From Juglans regia (lineage: Eukaryota; Streptophyta; Magnoliopsida; Fagales; Juglandaceae), in contig NC_049902.1 in the NCBI RefSeq assembly GCF_001411555.2, forward strand, positions 15,092,741 to 15,156,740: a stretch of 64,000 nt of DNA, in the 5' to 3' direction. A model generated the notes under the pieces. It did not search any database. It was not told where the DNA came from and saw only the letters and a program-made list of their open reading frames with translations. Of the stretch, positions 25,024-37,200 are shown one piece after another. Position 1 is the stretch's first letter, and each line of letters starts with the position of its first letter. Made by a program: the position numbers and the translations under genes.

Positions 25024-26343
25024 GTATCTCTCTCAAAGTCTAATGGGATTTGAATCTCATTTTTAGATTGGGAATGACTTGTGTGTGTGCAAGACTTAGA
25101 GGAAATCGATTCTTACCTTGTTAATCCTTGGTAGTGCCGAAATCCCTTCTCTTGCAAGGATCCTCCTTGTTTGGTTGGAATGAAAATACAAGAAAATGAG
25201 AGAACTTTCAAATGAAATAGGGAGAATTGTGTGGAGAGAATGAGAACTCATGCAAATCCAAAAAATAGTAAGGGAAAAGCCCCATTGGCGTGAACCCTTC
25301 TCTTTTTATATGAGACCCTTCACTTCCCTCCTTGGTTGTATCCAAAGTCCTTGTTTGGATGACAAGTGGCAAGGTTTTTTCTTTCCCTTTTTCCTTTTGC
25401 CAAAATGCCTCTTGGAGTTCCCTACTTGGATTGCAATGGAAGGGACACTTTGGGGGGTGACGTGCAGGATTCCTCCTCCTTGGCTGAAATTCCTTCTCTC
25501 CCCTTCTTGCCCTTCCTTTCCTTAAACAAGTAAATATCTCTTCAAGGGTAGCTTGGTAAAACCATTCATGCCTCTTCCTATTCCCTACAAGTAACTCTTG
25601 GCATGGAAGACAAGTAGCATTGGGCGTGTGTCATAGCCCTAGTCGTCCTCTCCATTTCCTTTCTCAAGATGTTGCTTAATCTTCCAAGTACTCCTTCCCT
25701 AGGTGACCTTCCATATACCATTGGTCTAAAATACACTAAGTAACAAGTGGCAAGTGAATGGAATGCTTGGGAGTGTGCTAGCTGAAACCCTAAGGGCAAA
25801 CTTGTCCTTGATACAAAACTCTCTTCACAAAATCTTCTAGAAACTTGGTGCATGCTTGACACATGGCAAAAAGTTAGTTAAATTCGAAATTCCATAAGCC
25901 TCCCTTCAATTTCCTATGTAAAACTTCTAGGATAACTCCATTTCGCTTCCCTAGGCTTCCCTTTCCAAGAAACCTACCTTGAAACTCAAATTTTGGACAA
26001 AATCAATGGGATAGGCGTGTAAGCCCATCATGGTGCCTTCCTTCACCTTTCTTTCCCCCTTAACCCACTATCAAGACTAGGTTCAAGTTGTAACATTCTC
26101 ATGACACATAGCGCTAGTAACTTAGAATTGGATCAAGGGCCTAAACCATTGGACCTAAGTTTCTAAATAGGCCGAAATTCTAAAGTAAACTAGGGCCACT
26201 CTTCTATTGGGCTCAAGTTACTACATCGAAGGTTTTAAGGCCTTCCAAGTGACTAAGGCTCCTAAAATGCCATGGCAAACTAGAATGAATTCTAAGGGCC
26301 AATCCTAGACAAAACTCGAGTCATCATACGCGACCAAAAGGCG

Positions 26344-26680
26344 CGACCAGAATTGGCAACAAGAGTTAAGCGATAAGAAAGATATTTTACCTTCTAGGCG
26401 AGAAGACTTCGCGCAAGGCTCCGGGGGCCACTAGTCTAAACGACCAACTTAAAAGACCAACATAAACTACATTTTGGGCAACAACTAGTAAAGGCAGCTT
26501 TACCGCTCAATAGGTTGGTGAGAGAGCTCTATCATCTTAGTCAAGAGTCTTTCCTCTCGGTAGGCAAAGAGACCAATTATATTCAGCGCACACGGCATCT
26601 AACCGATGCAACCCTTTTGAGTTCTGCAATCAATCTGATGACCACCAAATCCTCCCGAACTCCGTATATCAAGCTGCTTA
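26344..26680 (+). repeat. 3' LTR of Athila copy 1, second piece
   Basis: It matches 7424-7768 of the 5' LTR, for example TTTACCTTCTAGGCGAGAAG and CAATCAATCTGATGACCACC. It is interrupted at 26680 by element G. Confidence 0.9.
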
Positions 26681-27009
26681 TGTAACACCCAGACTCAAAA
26701 TTGGTATAGTTGGACTTTGGTTTTTATTTATTTATTTATTTGAGCTTGATATTTTAAGTATTTATATTACGGACTTGAGTAGTGATTTTTTTATTTTATT
26801 TTTTGCAAACGTTTATTTATTTATTTATTTATTTTCCCGCATGTATCATTTTTTCATTTTTTTTCCTCTTTCGGTCTTTATCTCTTATTTCCTGTAAGTA
26901 TTTTTTTCCATTCACGTCGTGCATACTCACACACATCTCATCTTCATCTGCTCACACGTCTCCTCCTCTAGGGTTTTCTCATCACATATATATATACACA
27001 CACAGATAC

Positions 27010-27900
27010 ACTTATCGCTCGTGCATGTTGAAGCCAAGCCGCCGCTGCCCTCCCACGCGAATCTGTAGCCCAGAAATTCCTCCTCTTCGCATGCCAGCCC
27101 AGCCCCTCTTGCCATTGTTTTCATCTTCCCCAAGGCTCCTCAACCCTACGTTCACCACCCTACCGTGCCCAACCTTTGTTTCACGCACACAGCCATGCAT
27201 ACCACCGTGTGATAGCCCCACCGCCCAGCCCGTGGGCAAACTGTGAACCCCATGTAGCCACGCCGCTGTCTTTGCTTTAGGACCCCCTTAGCACCGTCCC
27301 TGCACCTCACCACCGTGCCCAGCCACACGGAGCTGTAGCCCAATGCCCCGTAGCCGCTACTGCAAGCTTCGGTTTCCTTTGTTTTTGTATCCAAAAACAG
27401 AGCAACGTTCAGCCACCATAATCCACTGCAATTCCCTCCACCGAGAACCCCACCACATTGTGTCCCCACCTCACGAAAACCACCACGATTAGCTCTACCG
27501 CGACCCACCCCTGTCACAGGAACCCAGCCATTTATTCCCCTGTTTTTAGCCTCCCGAAACAGAGGCCCACCCACTGGACCACTGCACTGCACCGCACCAC
27601 TCCAGCCACTCCAAGCTGTCGCCACCTGCGCGGATAAGGACGCTAAACACCCTCAGGCCACCCCAGACGTGGCGCCCCTCATGGTGAGTACCTCCCTCGG
27701 TTACTCCCTCCTTTCTCTCCACCCTCTCTCGCTCACCTCTCCCTCTCTTTGTCTCGTGCCCAGCGCTGCTCGACAGAAGCTCCGCCGCACTCCTGCTCTT
27801 CTGCCGCCCCACCGCAGTCCCTCCAGCCAACCCCGTCGCACCTCACCCTCAACGCGTGCCTCGGTTTCCCTTGGGTAACTTCCTGGCGCCGCATGTGTTA
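27010..27900 (+). repeat. C-rich domain of LTR G
   Basis: Strong C-over-G asymmetry runs on the + strand, with repeated words CCACCGTGCCCAGCC and CACCACG. Open frames in several phases (for example 27152-27625 minus) are compositional and show no known domain. The position corresponds to 17040-17900 in M and 48150-48910 in H. Confidence 0.55.
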
Positions 27901-28939
27901 ATACCGTGTGTTTTGTTTGTTTGGTTTCTGCTTATAAGTTATTTGTACGTACTCTATATATAGTTTATTTATGGAAAGTTTTAAACTAGGTTGGGAACTT
28001 ACTAGTTTTGACCTAATATATATATATATATATATGGAAGGTAGGTTTAACCTAAAATTTTCGGGTGAGAAGTTTTATTTTTGGGATTTATGTTTGATTG
28101 AGTTTTGCTTTAAGTTTCAATAAATATTATATTTGTATTTTAATAATATTTTTAATTAAAGGAAGTAAACCATTTTTTTTTTTAAGAGAAGAGTTTTTCA
28201 TGACTTATTTTATGGAAATTTTTGTAACCAATGTATTCTTTTTATTTATAAAATGTTGCTGGTATTTTAAATATTTTGAATATTAATTTTTATTGAGTTT
28301 TATTTTTATTTTAATACTTCTTGATTAAATTCTTTTTCGGTACGAATTCGTTTAAGTGGATATTGATGGTTTTTGGAAAATGAGGGCATTTTGGAAATTA
28401 TGAAAATTTTAGGTTTTGAGGAATTAAATAGGTTATTTTAGAGGTTTAGGATTAAAAATCGAAATCAGTGGTTGATTGGAAATTTATGAGAATTACGTGA
28501 TTATTTTATAGGTGACGATTAATTATTGTTCGACGTTTTTGAGGAATTCTGAAAAAGCTAAGAAGTTCAGGTAAGCGGGGTTCCTATACTAGACTTTGCA
28601 TTAAATAAAATGAACTGAGGTCCTTTTTGGAAAATATGCATGTTTTGTGAAGAAAAGAAATTTGAACTATCTCAGTTATTTGTTCTGCATTACTCATGAG
28701 ATTCTGTTTAAGAAGAAAGTATTTTCTGTCATGACTGGTGTAGACATGAGCTTATTTTTGACATTCTGTTTCTGAACTATGAAAATGAGCGCGAATATGA
28801 AATTTGTGCATAAATTATGTTGTTATGAGTTTGTTCTGTACTAAAGATTTTATTCAGTACTTTGTTTGGATAAGACGTGATTTCTGAAAACCTTTGGCAT
28901 GACTCTCTGATTCTGAATTTGATTCTGTTTCCATTCTGT

Positions 28940-29130
28940 TCAGTTACGACCCTGCCACGGGTGATAATAGTGGCATACGGCCCAACCACGGGTTACAATA
29001 GTGGATACGGCCCAACCACGGGTTATAATAGTGGATACGGCCCAACCACGGGTAACAATAGTGGATACGGCCCAACCACGGGTAATAATAGTGAATACGG
29101 CCCAACCACGGGTTATAGTAGTGGTCTTTG
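28940..29130 (+). repeat. 30-bp tandem repeat array in LTR G
   Basis: Five near-identical 30-bp units (CCCAACCACGGG, then an AT-rich stretch, then GTGGATACGG) are preceded by one diverged unit at 28949. Because 30 is a multiple of three, the array reads as a 10-residue repeat (YGPTTGYNSG) in one frame and stays open on the other strand too. N has only single-copy relatives at the same place. Confidence 0.9.
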
Positions 29131-29833
29131 TTTTGAGTGCACACCTTGGTGACAGAGTGTTTTATGTTTTGCTTGGCTATCCGCAGATGCACAACCCTAC
29201 CACGGGGGTTATGCATGGTCTCTGTTCTGATATGATGTTCTGATGATGATGATGATCATTTATGCCATGCTAAAGAATATTTTGAATGAAATTATTTCTA
29301 AATCTTCGCTCTGATATTTTGATAACATGTTTTGCTTTCGTACTCTGAAAATGAAAATATTTTGTTCTACATTCTGATTTCTGTAAATGCTCATGTTTAT
29401 ACACTGGTATATGTTCTCTGCTTACTGAGTTGTTGATAACTCACCCCTTATCTCCATATTTTTTTTCAGATATTTTTTATAGTTCAGTTGGAAAACAAGA
29501 GTATGAAGTTTTAGCAAGGTGTGATGATCGAAGTGGAATAAGTACCTGAGGGTACAAGTGCTTATTTGAGAGTCGTTGTTAGTAAACTAATTTTATTTTT
29601 CGATTATTTTTTTTATCTGATGAGTTAAGGATAATTTCGAGTTTTGGAGAGTTTTTAATTTATATTATTGAGGTTTTCTTTATTGTCCCCATGGAGGAAC
29701 TTAGATATTTGGTTTAATTAACTGGATTAATGTTTTATGGAATTTTCTGGACTTTATAGTTATATTATTTAAGTTGATTTTAGGTATTAAGAATTAACTC
29801 TCCGGACCTCCGGGAACGGGGCGTTACAGCTTA

Positions 29834-30819
29834 TTACTGAATCTTTCATTTTAGATAATCCTGTTATTCTTGGGATAATTTATTTTATGTTAACATTTAT
29901 CTTTAGAAACTATTTTCCAGATCTTTAGGCTAGATTGTAGCCGTATTGATCTTGTTTCCGAATTTGAGTTTTGACATCTATTTAATCACGTCTTGGGGAT
30001 AGTTTTTAGAGTTTGAGTTTTAGAGTAAAAATCTTCCAGAGTTTATTATTTTATGTTTCTTTCAAGGAGGCAGATCTAGGGGAGCAGAAGTGAGAGTTGC
30101 ATGCTTCATCAACTGACTCCAACGAAGTTTCATTATGAACTAATTCTATTTTCTAGAGCTTTGATGTAGTCTAGCATTGAACACAATTTATATTCTAAGT
30201 TATTTTATTTCAATATTTTCATGATTTAGTGTTTATTCCTTGTTCTTAATGCTTGCAATTTTGTAGCTAATTATTGTTCGATATATTGATTCACAATGAG
30301 ACCGAGAGATGATTTGTGATTAAAGTTCTAGGATTAAGCACTATTAGTTGAGTGAAAGTAGATATACTTTTCCACGATTAATGTGATTTTCAAGAAAAAT
30401 TTAAAGAATTTAATGAGTCTCCATTTAGTTAAATTCACTTAGAGATATGCAGTTCTTAGTTGGAGATATTTTTGGTATTGTTCGAGAGAAAATATTGAAT
30501 AGTTAAGATATTTTTATCATCAACTTGGGATAATTGGGATTCTATAACATGGAAGAATAAATTGTGTTGGATTTGCTATATGAAATCAAATGCTCTAGAT
30601 CTATTCTTATTATCTTTAAAATCTTAATTTTAATGCTATTTTCTTCAGTTTAACTTAGATAATTTATTCAAATTTTGGTTTTTCAAATAGTAATTAATTT
30701 AGTAAATTTCAGTACTCAATAGCATAATTATTCCTTGTAGGTTTGACATTCGTTTTCTTTAAAATACTTTACTACTTGTTACGATTATGTGCACTTGTAG
30801 AGATATTTTCTCCACAACA
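29834..30819 (+). repeat. 3' LTR of Athila copy 1, third piece
   Basis: It matches 7770-8789 of the 5' LTR and ends TCTCCACAACA. The AGGGG target duplication follows at 30820-30824. Confidence 0.9.
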
Positions 30820-30824
30820 AGGGG

Positions 30825-32486
30825 AATGGTAGTTGGGACTACCAAATGAGATTTAATTACAAATCTCTGCAAGTTAACAACCAACTAAACTAGTAGCATT
30901 CAGATGCATGCATGACAATAAACTGACATGAATGCTGACATGAACAGGATGACGTAATATGACTTGGCAAATAGCATGACATGTGCTTACATAACTTGAA
31001 AATTGACACGGACTAAAAATTGACATGAATTGAAACTGACATGAACTGAACATGAACTTGGAATCTTGTTCAACATAAGCAGGCGCTATTAAACATGAAC
31101 ATGTGGATGCTACACACGTCCCCTTGAGCCGTGTGCTCCTGCCGGTACCGCATCACATTACAAGCATCTGCGCCAACTGTGAAGACGTCATGATAACTGA
31201 ATTAAAACTGATAAACAAGAGGTTGGCACCACAGGCATTAGGTGTCTAACTTTGCTCCAGCAACTAGTTACTTAGGTCTCATTTGAAACCTATTGACGAT
31301 ACTTTGTCAACCTAGGAAATTTCATACCAATTTAAACACTCCAGCATAGACAATGGAGTTCCACTAAGATAATGCCCAATCCAAGCACTTGGGGTCTTGA
31401 TAAACATAAAACTCCCCTAAGTCAAAAACATTTTTCTTGTGACATACTCTATGCATGGAACATGACGTGTGATAGATGGCATGGCATAACATGGCATGTA
31501 ATAGATAAACTTGTACTTGAGATAATTAGCATGGCATGGCATATGAGAATATATATAATAATAATGAGTGACAATAATATGACAATTATGGCTTACCAAT
31601 GTAAATACAAAAACACACCAAAAAGTAAGTTAGAGGCTAACTTATAGTAAATGAGAGTAATGTAATTGTAGCGGGTAAATAGCGTGAACTGAAATGAGAT
31701 AATTCTAAGAGTTAGAATATCCCTTTAAACACTTAAAATACAAAACTCACTGACTGAAGGCAAAATTTACCATTTTACCGGTCTATTTGTGAAAAATGAT
31801 CATTTTGTCCCTAAATTAAGGATTTCACATACGAACTCCTTGTTCTACCAAAATCTGCATTCCTTATGTAAATTTGGTTCTAAATCCAAAAATGAAATCA
31901 GAAAATTCTAATTCAAAACACAACCATACAAACTATGCATTGGTTGAAACATAGAAAGGCTAGAAAGTCTAGATTTTTGTTGTATTCTTTTAAACTTCAA
32001 ACCATATACTTAAACCAATTCATTCAACATAAAAATTATTCTATGTTCTAAGATAATGTGAAGACATTAACATAATCATTTCATAAAAATCTAATCTCTT
32101 TATAACCACAAAAATGTCTGGACAACATATGATAATGCATGGAAAAAAAAGACCCCCTCTATTCCCCCCCCCCACCCTCCAGTAACCCTTCCCCTCTTCC
32201 AAAACCAGAAACGTCAGCGACCTCCCTCGACCCCGAGTCATGACCCTCCCCCCCTCTCTCTCTCCCCCAGAACTAGAAACCCTCAAGCTCGAGGATGAGC
32301 GTCCCTCGTGATCCTTCTTTGTCTCTTCCATCACCTTCTCTCCAAACCCTTCAAGCTGTGACACTCCATATCCAAGTCATCCACTAACTTATACATCTTT
32401 GTTAGGAACGGCGCCGGTACAGACCTTTGCATCATTTCTCTCTTATTTGTCCCCCCTCACCACACGTCAACGACCACCCAAACTAA
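30825..32486 (-). mobile_element. Long LTR K, second segment
   Basis: The host resumes with AATGGTAGTTGGGACTACC and follows C in reverse: GAGATTTAATTACAAATCTC stem-loop (30849-30868), CTTGAGCCGTGTGCTCCTGC (31123-31142), the TTACCATTTTACC block (31768-31780) and TCTGCATTCCTTATGTAAAT (31853-31872). After about 32140 similarity to C fades, and a pyrimidine-rich tract (32150-32290) with poly-C follows. No gene is visible. It is interrupted at 32487 by the Harbinger element. Confidence 0.6.
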
Positions 32487-33089
32487 GGGCTAGTTTGCTT
32501 TCAGGGATGAGATGAGATTCTTTTAGATATGTGTAAATAGTATTGAGATATGTTGAGTATAGATAAGATAAGAGGAAGTGTATGTTTGTTTATAGAGATG
32601 AGATGAGATTAGTTTGAATTTTTTTAAGTATTTATACTGGTGGGACCGACAAATACATATATTATTTTTTTTTATAATAGAGAATTGCATAAAATCGTTG
32701 AAGCCTGCGCCGATAAATGTCGTTAAGACCGTTGAACAATGAAGCATTTTTTGTGAACATTTTCGGCATTTTCCTGGGCGTTGGGTTGAAACACTTTTTT
32801 TTTTTTTTTCGTGCTTCCTTTATTTATCAAATATTGGTTATTATATCCTACTTTTTATCAAATAACTTGCAACCCATTAAAATATTTGTTAAAAACAATA
32901 AACACAACCTCATTTAAAAAATACATTCCTTAAATATGAAGTATAAATAAATAAATAATTGAATCCAAAATTTTGGTTCATCTTCCATTTCTCAATAAAT
33001 AAATAATCAAATAGGATGCATGATGAAATATTGAGCAATCCACAGGGACAATCGTAACATGTTAAAATTTATGGCTCGCATAAAATACA
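32487..33089. other. Harbinger left terminal region, noncoding
   Basis: Subterminal DNA after the terminal repeat contains short GATGAGATGAGAT-like repeats (32506-32518, 32600-32611) and a poly-T run (32795-32809). No coding signal is seen. TCAGT (33090-33094) is the target duplication of C. Confidence 0.6.
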
Positions 33090-34281
33090 TCAGTTGTGAC
33101 GCCCCCAGATTCTGCTTGGGATCGGATGGACATTCGAAGCGTCGGGACATGTAACACAAGGTTACATGCCCCCGTTCATGACATATAAGATGCAATGTTC
33201 CTAACATGCATCTAGCATTATGTAATATTCGTAGTAGATAATTTTTTTTTTTTAGCAATACTATGCACCAAACGTATAATATCTCAAATAGTTAAAACAT
33301 AAACCATGCATACTTAAAACACCCACGATTACAGCACGAGTCATAAAAGACTATAATGGTAAAATAATGGAGACTTGGCTCCATAATTACATTGCCAAAA
33401 TATACTATTGGCTAGTTCGTTGAGTAACTCACATAACACAACTAACGATGCCGGAATACTACCCAAAGACCTGACTATGGAGGCTGCAAGCTCCGTGTTG
33501 CATCTACGGCGTCTAATCAACCTCCTCCAGTCTGCTAGTGTCTGCTCCCTGCTCTGATCCTGACACATCGCCTACCATTCGGGGAGAATGGTAGTTGGGA
33601 CTACCACGGTGAGCTTTGATTACAAATCTCAGTAAGTTAACAGGAAACTTCCACACAGGTTAATGATGCATGCATGGCAGTAAAAGCATGAATGCATAAT
33701 CAAAGTCATAAGTAAGTATAGCAAAACTTGACTTATAGCATGGCATAAATGACATAACTTGAACTGAAACTGAAACTTAGCTTGACATGACATGGCATGT
33801 ACTTGAACTTAAAACATAACAAGGACTAGCAACATAGTATGGACGTGAACTTGAAACATAAAATGGACTTGAGACATAGCATGAACGTGAACATATATAA
33901 TTTGAACATGAATTTGAACATAACATGAACCTGAGCATGACATAACATAAATGTGAACTTGAAACATAACTTGAACGTGAACATGACATAACATGAATGC
34001 GAACTTGAACATAACATGATATAAACATGAACTTGAAACATATTCTTGTCTCATGGAATCACCATGATTGAGTAATCTTATCTCATGGGGTTACCATGAT
34101 TGATATGAACGTAAACTTGAACATAACATAACGTGAAACATGACTTGAATGTGAAATACATGAACTTGTAATCTTTTTCAATAGACTTAATCATAAAGTG
34201 ACCATATGGGTGCTACACGGGTCCCCTTGAGCCGTGTGTTCCCGCCGATTACTGCATCACAACACAGGTGTCTATATCAGC

Positions 34282-37200
34282 TGTAACAGCCCGCTAGAAA
34301 TTCATTGGTGAAATTTCTATTGACTTTAGGAATCTTTTGAAAAACCCATAAATTTTTACGAATTGACCAATTGTTCAAGTTTTAGTCTATCGTCATAATC
34401 AGTGTTATCACTCACTATGGTGCTAGATTTGTGAGTTTAATTATTTGAGATAGTTAGAAGTGTCAGAATGCATTATGGTCTGCGCCATTAGACTCAGTGG
34501 ATTATTTAGGATTTTATGGCGCAATAACCATTTTTCATAATTCCGAATGAAACGTCTGTTGGAAATTGTGAAATTATTTTTAGGGGCACGTCGGGGTTGA
34601 ATTTCGATAAACGATTTTCACTATAGGTTAATATGAATATTTAGAATTTTTCAGTACTAAGTTTATTATGCATTTTTTTTGGAGTGAATAGTAACCTCGA
34701 TAAGCGCACCCAGTGCAGTGTTTTCAAAATCATAGTGTGAAATGTCCAAATTAGGTTGGAGGAGTTTTATTTGGACACTTGGCAATCTCTTAGCCACACA
34801 TAGTGAATAATATTAGAGATTTGGAACAAAGAGGAACCATTAGATGGATTTGTGAAGGAAGTCAAGGTGTGAGACCATGTCACTTAAGCAAAGTTTTATT
34901 TCATCTGATCAAATAAATTGTGCTAGACCAAAGAGGATTTCAACCCTAGCAAAATCCTAAATGGTTGGAATCCAATTGAAACCCCAAAAGCTTGGTTGAA
35001 ACCAAAATCCTAAACGGTTTCCCCAAACCCTAAAGTTGGTCTTCAAACCCTTTTTAACCCGATTTCTAGCATTGTGTTTAATCACTTGATTAAATCACTT
35101 CCACATGCTATTAATTAATCAAATCCTTGTTATGACATCATTATCCAACCTTTTAAACCTTGGAAATTTGATTGGGCCAAGAAAAATTGGTTTTGGGCTT
35201 GATAGCATCTCAAACCCCAACCAAACCCACTTTAAACCCCAAATTGAAGCCCACTTGGTGGGGCCCACCAAGGCCCACGAAATTGGCCACCTTGGCAAAA
35301 CTTCTTGGAGAAGTCTCCTCCCCCACATGGCAGACCATCCACTTCAATTGGCTGCACCCAATAGTGCCTTGATGTGAAGGAGAAATCCACTCCATCAACC
35401 TCCATCTTTCACAGCTGCTGCAGGCAGTCTTTGTCCCTCACTATTCCTCACTTTATGTCACATAGCCACCTCCAATCAAGGGTCATTCCAGCCCACAAAT
35501 TCCCCCTCCAGGAGTCTATAGTGGTGCAAGGCACTTTTCATTCCATTTTATCACTTCTTTTCCCCCGTTCTTAGAGAGAAACCCAAAAGAGCTCTCTCGG
35601 GGCAGATTTCTGGGACATTTTGCGTGGCCATTTTAGATCCTTTAATTTGTAAGTATTTTCCCAAGATTACTCCTTCATAAAAGTTGTTTGTATTTGAGTC
35701 TAGTTTCTGTCGATATCTTATTAATCTAATTACATGCTTATTTGATTGGTCAAAAGTATTTTTAACCATGGAAAGGTCATTCCGGGCGTGAAACTGGAGA
35801 GTATGTTATGTTTTGGAAGTTTTGACCAAGCTAATGGACATATCTTGGTCCAAAAATTTTATGGAGTGTTGTTAACATGTGTTTATGAATGTTCATTGAG
35901 GTTTAGTTGCATGAATAAAGCTTTTGATGATAGATTTTCTTAGAGTTAGAAATTTGAAAACTGGAAGTTGAAAAACAGTTTCTATTTTGTGAAAGTTTGA
36001 ATATTTCGTGGTTTGATCTTATTCCAAAGGCTTTGATATTTTTATATGATGATCCTAAGCCTCTTATATACATGTTAGGATGTTATTTCGAAGATATTTA
36101 GTATTAGTTTTAAACATATGATTTTCTATGCAAGAGGCTTTCGATTAGGCTTAAATTTGATGTTTTTGCGTTAGATCTATGTTTTATAAAATTTTAGCCA
36201 TGTGATTTTAAGTTTGATGGTTGGATCTTCTTTAGGACACATTTTTTAAACCATGTGATGTGTTAGTTTGAAGATCACATGTCTTTAAGCCATGGATCAA
36301 GAGAATTATCAAAGTTAGTTGGGAAAAACAGTTTCTGTTTTGGACTAAGTTTAAAACCAAAAACTCCAAGTGTTGTTTTGTGATTTTTGGTGAGTTTTGT
36401 TTGATGACTTAAAGCATGGTTGATCTTAGGATGATGTTATGTATATGTTAGAAGTAAGATCTGATTTTTTGGAATTCATGGAGATATTTTTATTAAGGTC
36501 AAAACTTGTGATTTAAGGGTTTACTTTTGTTTAAAAGTTTGGATCTTTTTACAAAAAGTTTGGTGTTGATGATTAGCTTTTCTTAATGGATATTTTAAGT
36601 GTATTTTTAAAATTAGGATAGGAAGATCCTTATTACAAAATTTTGGTTTAATCATGGGTTTTGAATATAGAAGAAATTGCAACCAAAATCAAGAGAAATG
36701 GTCTAGGTAAGTTTCGGCCATAGTGAGTTTTTCATAGTTGTGATTGGTTTTAAATTTTTCTGAGTTGATATTTGAGTTTGGGACAAAATTTACTTGAGGA
36801 ATGTAAATTTTGGTAATTTTTAGAATTAGGATGTCAAATCCTTAAGTTAGAGCTAAAATGGTCATTTGCCCACATGTAGAGAGTAAAATAGTAATTTTAC
36901 TCTAAGTTGCCTCTTTTCACATTTCTAATTGTTAGTAATTAATTTCTAACTTTTAGAATACCCTCTTACAGTTCCTCGTGTTTCGCACTTTATTCTAGTA
37001 GAATGTGACGATCGAGGTAAGTTAGCTTTTAACTTACTATCAGTTTAATGTGTATGAGTGATAAGTAAGGGAACTAAATTGTATGTATGCATATTATCAT
37101 ATGTGCCATGCCAAGTCATTACATATTTATCTGTTACACAGAATTTATTATGTCATGAATTATTCATCTGTTACACAAGATATTCTATCATATATTCATA

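Larger units (their letters stand above)
15542..26328 (-). mobile_element. Nested complex E: reverse long LTR split by further insertions
   Basis: The complex lies in the Athila 3' LTR and is flanked by a perfect 15-bp repeat. Pieces of one reverse-strand long LTR (E) appear at 15545-15618, 16304-16684, 21723-23527 and 25029-26326. E starts TGTGGCACCCC and ends near CTCGAGTCATCA. Its order of landmarks equals C and K: GTAACACAAGG, the CTACCATT..AATGGTAG motif at 21909-21929, CACTAGGACATTCCCCCATC at 22543-22562, and a minus-strand TATA-like CTCTTTTTATATGAG at 25301-25315. Added together the pieces are about 3.6 kb. The 5-bp sequences next to the TG/CA ends do not match; the 15-bp repeat is discussed in the findings. 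Confidence 0.65.
26681..29828 (+). mobile_element. Long solo LTR G
   Basis: It starts TGTAACACCCAGACTC and ends CGGGAACGGGGCGTTACA. A perfect GCTTA duplication (26676-26680 and 29829-29833) flanks it. In 3148 bp it carries a TTTA run, a TATA-like AT repeat near 26985-26995, a C-rich domain (27010-27900), an AT microsatellite (28016-28036), a 30-bp tandem array (28940-29130) and the stem-loop GAGTT-GTTGAT-AACTC (29427-29442). It has no gag, pol, primer site or internal second LTR, so a solo LTR is the simplest reading. Confidence 0.8.
7184..30819 (+). mobile_element. Athila-type Ty3/gypsy LTR retrotransposon carrying nested insertions
   Basis: The element has a 1.6-kb 5' LTR (7184-8789), a tRNA-Asp-like primer site, decayed gag and pol, and a 3' LTR. 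The 3' LTR survives in three pieces (15284-15541, 26344-26680 and 29834-30819) because other elements inserted into it. The outer ends are TGATAAG... and ...CACAACA, flanked by a perfect AGGGG duplication (7179-7183 and 30820-30824). Without nested DNA it would be about 9.7 kb. The two LTRs differ at about 14 of the first 145 bases plus an indel, so the insertion is old. Motifs in gag, protease and RT fit the Athila clade. Confidence 0.9.

Noticed and set aside
27152..27625. 157-codon minus-strand frame
   Set aside because: It is the antisense of the C-rich domain of LTR G, rich in Gly/Arg/Trp as expected for antisense of CCA/CCC-rich DNA.
28940..29130. CRISPR-like array of regular repeats
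   Set aside because: Units are contiguous 30-bp tandem repeats without unique spacers, inside a plant LTR.
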